Part shown: piece after piece, positions 58,767 through 64,000 of the stretch | How the letters are laid out: the number at the start of each line of letters is the position of its first letter | How positions within the stretch are numbered: position 1 is the stretch's first letter | NCBI RefSeq assembly: GCF_007004645.1 | Contig: NZ_ML660020.1 | Location: forward strand, 1-64,000 | Origin: Aliiroseovarius halocynthiae | GTDB lineage: Bacteria; Pseudomonadota; Alphaproteobacteria; Rhodobacterales; Rhodobacteraceae | Length of the DNA: 64,000 bases | Reading direction: 5' to 3' | Notes under the pieces: model-generated | What the model was told of the DNA's origin: nothing | Seen by the model: the letters and a program-made list of their open reading frames with translations, nothing else | The model's database searches: none | Made by a program: the position numbers and the translations under genes

Positions 58767-59645
58767 ATGAGCCATCTGGACGCGCCCGCACTGCTGTATG
58801 AGATGTTGCGCTCATTCGCCTCATTAGCGCGTACGTTGAACCTTTCGCAGACTGTAAAGGAGATCGGCAGCACCCGACAAACGGTGCGCCGCCACATTGC
58901 ACTACTCGAAGAATATATGGGAAACCCACTTTTTTCGTTCGAAAATCGACACTACGAACTGACCGAGACCGGCGAAAATTCCCTTAAAGAGGCGGAAGAG
59001 CTTCTGGCGCGAGGTGCCGCGTGGCTGAACAATGAAAGCCGCCATGTGCAGGGGCTTCATTATCTGGCGTTGCAAGAGGGAAAGATCCCCTATTTCTTGC
59101 AGCAACATCCCCTTACAACGCTTTGGGATACCTCGTCAGAGCTTCTTAAGTTCGGGTTCCACAGCTGGGCTCAGTCCCAAGGCGAGCTAGAAAGCCCAGA
59201 CTTCGCCAGCCTGCGCCCCTATCTGATGGTGTTCCGATACAACGCGCAGAACGGCGATTGGATCTGTACCGAGGTTGGTGAAAAATCCTCGTTCGCCACC
59301 TGGTTCGGGTGGGAGAAGTACCGATCCGCGGTGGGGCGCAGCGCCGTTAACCTGCCGACCGACAAAGGCTATAGCTATCTCTTGACCCAGTCCTTCAACG
59401 ATGTAGCCAATACAAGAAGCGTGCGTCTTGACCACATTCACACCCATATGCCGCACGGTGCAGATGCAAAGCCTACTCCGATCTCTTATCATCGCCTTGT
59501 GATGGCCTGCAGGTATGCTGATGGAGATCTGGCATTGGCGACGCTCATCGACCGGACGCTGAATGTTCAGATTCTGGATCTTCCTGACGAGATGCGTCTG
59601 TCAATGCCTGAAGGGCTGGCCATGGACATCCAAGCGCCCTTCTGA
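58767..59645 (+). CDS. LysR-type helix-turn-helix protein with non-standard C-terminal domain
   Basis: The 292-residue protein has a LysR-like winged helix (~8-70: F-A-S-L-A-R-T-L-N-L-S-Q-T-V-K-E-I-G-S-T-R-Q-T-V-R-R-H-I-A-L-L-E, then P-L-F-S-F-E-N-R-H-Y-E-L-T-E-T-G). The remaining ~220 residues do not show the usual LysR co-inducer domain, and I do not recognise them. ATG 58767 follows GAGGGA; the frame opens 41 codons earlier without conservation. It precedes the unknown gene at 59772. Confidence 0.65.
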   Translation: MSHLDAPALLYEMLRSFASLARTLNLSQTVKEIGSTRQTVRRHIALLEEYMGNPLFSFENRHYELTETGENSLKEAEELLARGAAWLNNESRHVQGLHYLALQEGKIPYFLQQHPLTTLWDTSSELLKFGFHSWAQSQGELESPDFASLRPYLMVFRYNAQNGDWICTEVGEKSSFATWFGWEKYRSAVGRSAVNLPTDKGYSYLLTQSFNDVANTRSVRLDHIHTHMPHGADAKPTPISYHRLVMACRYADGDLALATLIDRTLNVQILDLPDEMRLSMPEGLAMDIQAPF

Positions 59646-59771
59646 AGCGCTCGTTCAAAACTGTGTCAACTTTGCATGGAATCCCCGACAAATTAACAAA
59701 ATTTCGCCTTCATTCGACAAATTGCAACGACTGCGCGAAAATTAGTCATGGCCACCATATAAGAGGTTCCA

Positions 59772-60488
59772 ATGACCATCCACGACACATTCGCCGGTGC
59801 GCAGTACATTACACGCATGCTTGACCTAATAAACGAGAAGGGGGTGATGATCGAAATAGGATCAGATTTCGACCTCTATTCCACATATATTTCCGAGAAC
59901 CGGACCAACTTGCCGCTAGGACTTGCTTTTGATCCGAAAGTGCATGCTCTGACTGAGGATAACGGGTTCTGGATCATAGGGTGGGACAAAGACGAGACCA
60001 TGATGCACTCACAAGCGATGCGCATGTTCGACATGTCCGAAACATTCCTTTCAGACTATCTAAGTGAGAATTATCAGAAGTTTGCGCCGCCCGGATACAC
60101 ATTGGACATGAGCCGCAGTTCCTATCGTCCCGGGCCCGGAGCGAAGCGGATCACCGGGCGGATATGCTATCATGGGGATCTTTGGGTCGAAAGCAGCGAA
60201 CGCTATCGCGGCACGGGTCTTCCCGGAATACTGGCCCGTTTCGCGCTAGCAACAAGCCTGCTGCGATGGTCCCCCGATCACGTGTTTGGCTTTATGGCAC
60301 AACATCACGCTTTCCGCGGGCTTGCCGAACGCGAGGGATACATGCACTGTGAACCCGGTGCGTTGGAATTGCACACGCGCGAAATGAACACAGTGATTCG
60401 CGGTTTCCTGACATATATGTCCCGCGAAGACCTGAGTTATCTGATGGAAATCTGCCCGCGCGAATTCGTGATGTCTCAGGCTGCATAA
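59772..60488 (+). CDS. Protein of unknown function downstream of the LysR-HTH gene
   Basis: The 238-residue protein has no recognised family. The part G-R-I-C-Y-H-G-D-L-W-V, Y-R-G-T-G-L-P-G-I-L-A-R-F-A-L and F-R-G-L-A-E-R-E-G-Y has the strand, acceptor-like R-G-x-G loop and helix order of GNAT acetyltransferases, but this is only a resemblance. AGAGG precedes the ATG. It follows the regulator by 126 nt on the same strand and ends before a terminator, so the two may form a unit. Confidence 0.6.
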   Translation: MTIHDTFAGAQYITRMLDLINEKGVMIEIGSDFDLYSTYISENRTNLPLGLAFDPKVHALTEDNGFWIIGWDKDETMMHSQAMRMFDMSETFLSDYLSENYQKFAPPGYTLDMSRSSYRPGPGAKRITGRICYHGDLWVESSERYRGTGLPGILARFALATSLLRWSPDHVFGFMAQHHAFRGLAEREGYMHCEPGALELHTREMNTVIRGFLTYMSREDLSYLMEICPREFVMSQAA

Positions 60489-60533
60489 CCCGCACGGACG
60501 GGAACTCCCTTCCGTTGCACCAGACCAGATTTG

Positions 60534-60562
60534 GGGCGCTCAGACCACAGCGCCCCTTTTCG
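60534..60562 (+). terminator. Intrinsic terminator before hisB
   Basis: GGGGCGCT (60534-60541) and AGCGCCCC (60550-60557), 8-nt loop, then TTTTCG. It ends the transcript of the gene at 59772-60488. Confidence 0.85.
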
Positions 60563-60631
60563 TTGGGTTTGACGGCTTTTCGCCGCCGTGCTGCCCGCCT
60601 ATAAGACACGCAGGTAACAAAAGGACATCCC

Positions 60632-61219
60632 ATGCGGCGCGCTACGATTACTCGCAAAACCGCTGAGACCGCGATCTCGGTCGAGCTGAACCTCGACGGA
60701 ACCGGCCAGTATGACAACCAGACCGGCGTGGGCTTTTTCGACCATATGCTGGACCAGTTGTCGCGCCATTCGCTGATCGATATGACGATCCGCGCCGAAG
60801 GGGATCTGCACATCGACGACCACCACACCGTCGAGGACACAGGCATTGCCATCGGGCAGGCTCTGGTCGAGGCATTGGGCGACAAGAAGGGCATCCGTCG
60901 CTATGGCGAATGCCACCTGCCAATGGATGACGCGCAGGTACGTGCGGCGCTGGATCTGTCTGCCCGTCCCTTCCTGATCTGGAATGTGGACTTCGCTGCT
61001 CCTAAGATCGGCAATTTCGATACCGAGCTGGTGCGCGAGTTCTTCCAAGCTCTGGCGACCCATGGCGGCATCACGCTGCATATCGACCAGATCCACGGCT
61101 TCAACGCGCACCACGTGGCGGAAGCCGTGTTCAAGGCCGTGGCCCGCGCCCTGCGCGTTGCCGTAGAAACCGATCCGCGCAAAGCGGACGCCATCCCATC
61201 GACAAAGGGTGCGCTGTAA
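60632..61219 (+). CDS. hisB: Imidazoleglycerol-phosphate dehydratase
   Basis: The 195-residue enzyme is the single-function HisB type. Metal motifs H-H in D-D-H-H-T-V-E-D and H-H in F-N-A-H-H-V-A-E-A are present, as is G-V-G-F-F-D-H-M-L. It dehydrates imidazole-glycerol phosphate in histidine synthesis. It begins the hisB-hisH-hisA-hisF block, 24 nt before hisH. Confidence 0.93.
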   Translation: MRRATITRKTAETAISVELNLDGTGQYDNQTGVGFFDHMLDQLSRHSLIDMTIRAEGDLHIDDHHTVEDTGIAIGQALVEALGDKKGIRRYGECHLPMDDAQVRAALDLSARPFLIWNVDFAAPKIGNFDTELVREFFQALATHGGITLHIDQIHGFNAHHVAEAVFKAVARALRVAVETDPRKADAIPSTKGAL

Positions 61220-61243
61220 AGCGCATCCGCCCCGGAGACTGAC

Positions 61244-61882
61244 ATGCTGACCGTGATCATCGACTATGACAGCGGCAACCTGCACTCGGCCGAAAAAGCG
61301 TTTCAACGCATGGCCGCCGAAACACATGCAGGTGACGTGATCGTATCCACCAAGCCCGAAGACGTCGCCCGCGCCGACCGCATCGTTCTGCCCGGCGACG
61401 GGGCGTTCCCGGCCTGCCGTCAACAGCTGTCCGACCATCGCGGCATCTATGAAGCGCTGGAACAGGCCGTCATCAAAGAAGGCCGTCCCTTCATGGGCAT
61501 TTGCGTGGGTATGCAGATGCTGGCCACTATCAGCCATGAATATCAGGACACGGACGGGTTTGATTGGGTCAAGGGCCATGTGCGAAAAATTGCGCCAGAA
61601 GATCCTGCGTTGAAGGTGCCGCATATGGGCTGGAATGATCTGGTAATCGACTGCGCGCACCCGGTGTTGGACGGCGTAACAACGGGTGACCACGCCTATT
61701 TCGTGCACTCTTATCACTTCGTGGTCGACAATTCCGACGAACGGCTCGCCCATTGCGATTACGCGGGCGACATCACAGCAATCGTGGGGCGCGACAATAT
61801 GATGGGCATGCAGTTTCACCCTGAGAAAAGCCAGGCAGCCGGGTTACGCATGATCGCGAACTTCCTGACCTGGACACCATAA
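61244..61882 (+). CDS. hisH: Imidazole glycerol phosphate synthase, glutaminase subunit
   Basis: The 212-residue class I amidotransferase has the catalytic C87 in F-M-G-I-C-V-G-M-Q and H192-P-E194 in M-Q-F-H-P-E-K-S-Q. It supplies ammonia to HisF through an internal channel. It lies 24 nt after hisB and is followed by a terminator and the oppositely oriented DUF2147 gene. Confidence 0.93.
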   Translation: MLTVIIDYDSGNLHSAEKAFQRMAAETHAGDVIVSTKPEDVARADRIVLPGDGAFPACRQQLSDHRGIYEALEQAVIKEGRPFMGICVGMQMLATISHEYQDTDGFDWVKGHVRKIAPEDPALKVPHMGWNDLVIDCAHPVLDGVTTGDHAYFVHSYHFVVDNSDERLAHCDYAGDITAIVGRDNMMGMQFHPEKSQAAGLRMIANFLTWTP

Positions 61883-61886
61883 ATGC

Positions 61887-61912
61887 AAAGGGCGCCACAT
61901 CGGGCGCCCTTT
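61887..61912. terminator. Terminator between hisH and the DUF2147 gene
   Basis: AAAGGGCGCC and GGCGCCCTTT form a 10-bp stem with 6-nt loop; T-rich sequence flanks it on both strands, so it may serve both converging genes. Confidence 0.75.
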
Positions 61913-61954
61913 GTCTATGGAGTACTGGTTACAAAAACCGTCGTGAACCCAAAT

Positions 61955-62338
61955 TTACTTCACGCGTGTCCAAGTCTGCTTCTTGCAGATTGGCCCAACA
62001 CAGCCGGCAACCTTCAAAGACGACCCAGACAGCGTCATTTTTGATTTATAGACCTTGCCCGTCGACGGTTGCCAGATCTTACCGCCCGAATATTTACCAC
62101 CGCCATTTGGGCTCATATCCCAGACCAGCTGTTTACCCACATTCGGGGTGCTGATTTCTCCACTTGAATCAAACGCTTTCGAAATCACCCCGCACAAGGC
62201 AGCCCCGCATTGCGAGAAGGTCACATGTGCATATGCCCCATCATCGACCTGCGTTTTCCATACGCCAAGCACAGGATCCGCCAGTGCCGGGCCTGCCAGA
62301 CCAACGGCCAACGCCGCTGCCGCAATCACTTTTTTCAT
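61955..62338 (-). CDS. DUF2147 domain secreted protein
   Basis: The 127-residue protein has a signal peptide (MKKVIAAAALAVGLAGPALA) and the DUF2147 beta-rich domain: V-L-G-V-W-K-T-Q-V-D-D-G-A-Y, C-G-A-A-L-C-G-V-I and V-A-G-C-V-G-P-I-C-K-K-Q-T-W near the end. Four cysteines probably form two disulfides. A periplasmic location is likely. It sits antisense between hisH and hisA, an insertion common in relatives. Function unknown. Confidence 0.85.
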   Translation of the reverse strand: MKKVIAAAALAVGLAGPALADPVLGVWKTQVDDGAYAHVTFSQCGAALCGVISKAFDSSGEISTPNVGKQLVWDMSPNGGGKYSGGKIWQPSTGKVYKSKMTLSGSSLKVAGCVGPICKKQTWTRVK

Positions 62339-62478
62339 AGTTACCTCCCTGTTTTGTTGGGTATCCTGCCGTTCTCACCTGTCTTGTGGCAAGTGTGACG
62401 TCACGGGAGGTCTTACTTGGCTTTCCCCCTTGTCCGTGCAAAAAGCAGCGCAATCGACAGCTTAACGGAGCACCTGCC

Positions 62479-63201
62479 ATGATCCTCTATCCTGCCATCG
62501 ACCTGAAAGACGGCCAATGCGTACGCCTTTTGCGCGGCGAGATGGAAGAAGCGACCGTGTTCAATGACAACCCGGCAGCGCAAGCACGTGCATTTCAAGA
62601 CGCGGGGTGCGAGTGGATCCACCTTGTGGACCTGAACGGCGCTTTCGCAGGCGAGCCCGTAAACGGAGCTGCGGTTGAAGCGATCCTTGGCGCCATCGAC
62701 GTACCCGCCCAGCTGGGTGGCGGCATCCGCGACATGGCCACGATCGAAAGCTGGATCGAAAAGGGCCTGTCCCGCGTGATCCTTGGCACAGTCGCTGTGG
62801 AAAACCCCGATCTGGTCCGCGAAGCAGCGCGTACTTTCCCCGGCAAGGTCGCCGTTGGGATCGACGCCCGCGACGGGCGCGTGGCAACCAAAGGCTGGGC
62901 CGAAGAAACCGATGTGATGGTCACCGACCTTGCCAAGTCGTTCGAAGACGCAGGCGTCTGCGCCATCATCTATACCGACATCAACCGCGACGGCGCGATG
63001 CAAGGCCCAAATACCGAGGCGACAGCCGATCTGGCCCGTGCCGTTTCGATCCCCGTGATCGCCTCGGGCGGCGTAAGCTCGCTGGACGATCTGCGCGCGC
63101 TGAAATCCTGCGGCGCGTCCCTGAACGGCGCCATCTCGGGCCGCGCACTGTATGATGGGGCGATTGATTTAAAAGAGGCGTTGGACGTCCTGAAAGGCTG
63201 A
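62479..63201 (+). CDS. hisA: Phosphoribosylformimino-5-aminoimidazole carboxamide ribotide isomerase
   Basis: The 240-residue TIM barrel has the catalytic D8 in A-I-D-L-K-D-G and the second Asp in G-I-D-A-R-D-G, plus G-G-G-I-R and A-S-G-G-V phosphate loops. It isomerises ProFAR to PRFAR. ATG 62479 follows GGAG; the frame opens 31 codons upstream without conservation. hisF follows after 3 nt. Confidence 0.93.
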   Translation: MILYPAIDLKDGQCVRLLRGEMEEATVFNDNPAAQARAFQDAGCEWIHLVDLNGAFAGEPVNGAAVEAILGAIDVPAQLGGGIRDMATIESWIEKGLSRVILGTVAVENPDLVREAARTFPGKVAVGIDARDGRVATKGWAEETDVMVTDLAKSFEDAGVCAIIYTDINRDGAMQGPNTEATADLARAVSIPVIASGGVSSLDDLRALKSCGASLNGAISGRALYDGAIDLKEALDVLKG

Positions 63202-63204
63202 TAC

Positions 63205-64000
63205 ATGCTGAAAACTCGCATCATCCCCTGTCTCGACGTGGCCGAGGGCCGCACGGTGAAAGGTGTCAATTTCGTCGATCTGATCGACGCGGGCGACCCG
63301 GTGGAACAGGCGCGCGCCTATGATGCCGCCGGCGCAGATGAACTCTGCTTCCTTGACATTAAGGCGACCCATGAAAATCGCGGTACCATGTTTGATCTGG
63401 CCACCCGTACGGCCGAACAGTGCTTTATGCCGCTGACCATCGGCGGCGGTGTCCGCAGCCCGGACGACGTGCGTGACCTGCTGCTGGCGGGCGCGGACAA
63501 GGTCAGCTTCAACTCTGCCGCCGTGGCCGACCCGGATGTGATTGCACGCTCGGCTGATCGCTTTGGCAGCCAATGCATCGTCGTTGCCATCGATGCCAAG
63601 ACCATCGGTCACGATGCAGATGGCAAACCTAACAAATGGGGCATCTTCACCCATGGCGGGCGCAAAGCTGCTCTGGACAAGGACGGCAACCCCATTGATG
63701 CCGTCGAATTTGCCATGCTGATGGAACAGAAGGGCGCCGGTGAAATCCTGTTGACCTCGATGGACCGCGACGGCACCCGCGCGGGCTTTAACCTGCCGCT
63801 GACCCGCGCGATCTCGGACGCGGTGCACGTGCCGGTGATCGCCTCAGGCGGGGTTGGTAATCTGGACCACCTTGTGGAAGGCGTGACAGAAGGCGGGGCA
63901 AGCGCCGTGCTGGCCGCATCCATCTTCCACTTTGGCGACTACACCATCCGCGAGGCCAAGGAACACATGGCCGCCGCAGGCATCCCGATGAGGCTGACAT
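63205..64000 (+). CDS. hisF: Imidazole glycerol phosphate synthase cyclase subunit, 3' end cut by window
   Basis: The first 265 residues are visible: [12 protein letters not shown] at the start, with catalytic Asp, G-G-G-V-R, second Asp in S-M-D-R-D-G-T, and A-S-G-G-V-G. HisF cyclises PRFAR using ammonia from HisH. HisF is usually about 250-260 residues, so only a few codons should be missing beyond the window. Confidence 0.93.
   Translation, partial: MLKTRIIPCLDVAEGRTVKGVNFVDLIDAGDPVEQARAYDAAGADELCFLDIKATHENRGTMFDLATRTAEQCFMPLTIGGGVRSPDDVRDLLLAGADKVSFNSAAVADPDVIARSADRFGSQCIVVAIDAKTIGHDADGKPNKWGIFTHGGRKAALDKDGNPIDAVEFAMLMEQKGAGEILLTSMDRDGTRAGFNLPLTRAISDAVHVPVIASGGVGNLDHLVEGVTEGGASAVLAASIFHFGDYTIREAKEHMAAAGIPMRLT

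Noticed and set aside
60599-61819. A 406-codon minus-strand frame over hisB and hisH
   Set aside because: It spans two genes on the other strand that have intact catalytic motifs; it has no domain of its own.

Overview
The window looks like chromosomal DNA of a marine-type alphaproteobacterium of the Rhodobacteraceae (Roseobacter group). The grounds are gene content and order: a cytochrome c oxidase block coxB-ctaB-small ORF-ctaG-coxC followed by SURF1-thrC-M16 peptidase; a his block with a DUF2147 gene inserted; a full C-P lyase cluster of alphaproteobacterial layout; a LuxR/LuxI pair; and intergenic repeats of a kind I associate with this family. The assignment is inference from gene families, not from a marker search.

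Layout. 1-1580: edge of an integrated element (integrase running off the left edge, Xis-like protein, Arc-type repressor) and a decayed DUF1330 gene. 1584-4791: an HxlR regulator divergent from a GST / DUF899 / DUF2182 / NTF2-like row, probably a redox or detoxification unit. 4846-5231: a decayed IS3-family transposase, followed by an orphan polytopic membrane protein. 7378-13745: a seven-gene head-to-tail operon with a second phosphonate-type ABC transporter (PhnD, PhnC, PhnE), a SAM methyltransferase, a second PhnM, an MFS transporter and a TIM-barrel protein. 13749-25538 (minus strand): the C-P lyase region, phnF-G-H-I-J-K-L-M, then phnC-D-E-E, a hexapeptide acyltransferase and an AbrB-type membrane protein. 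No phnN or phnP is present. 25867-28932: a TetR/SDR pair with two operators and a LuxR/LuxI pair with two palindromes. 29036-43141: mixed metabolism (EamA transporter, cysK, ptsP, SulP transporter, mtnP-DUF418-apt, FAD oxidase, acetyltransferases). 43141-50010: M16 peptidase, thrC, SURF1 and cytochrome oxidase genes. 50217-57365: tldD, dprA, pyruvate carboxylase, MAPEG protein. 57462-58008: five identical tRNA-Gly(GCC) genes. 58172-60488: an XRE regulator, a LysR-HTH protein and an unknown protein. 60632-end: hisB, hisH, hisA, hisF.

How it fits together. The phosphonate genes occupy about 18 kb as two opposed transcription blocks that converge at 13745/13749. A candidate PhnF operator lies 10-19 nt upstream of the first genes of three units (phnF, phnC and the second phnD), so the second, unexplained cluster is probably co-regulated with C-P lyase. 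Two features deserve most attention. The PhnJ encoded here lacks three of the four iron-sulfur cysteines of the E. coli enzyme, although the reading frame is intact. The second cluster combines phosphonate-type uptake with a methyltransferase, a duplicate PhnM and a TIM-barrel protein, and I know of no described pathway for that combination.
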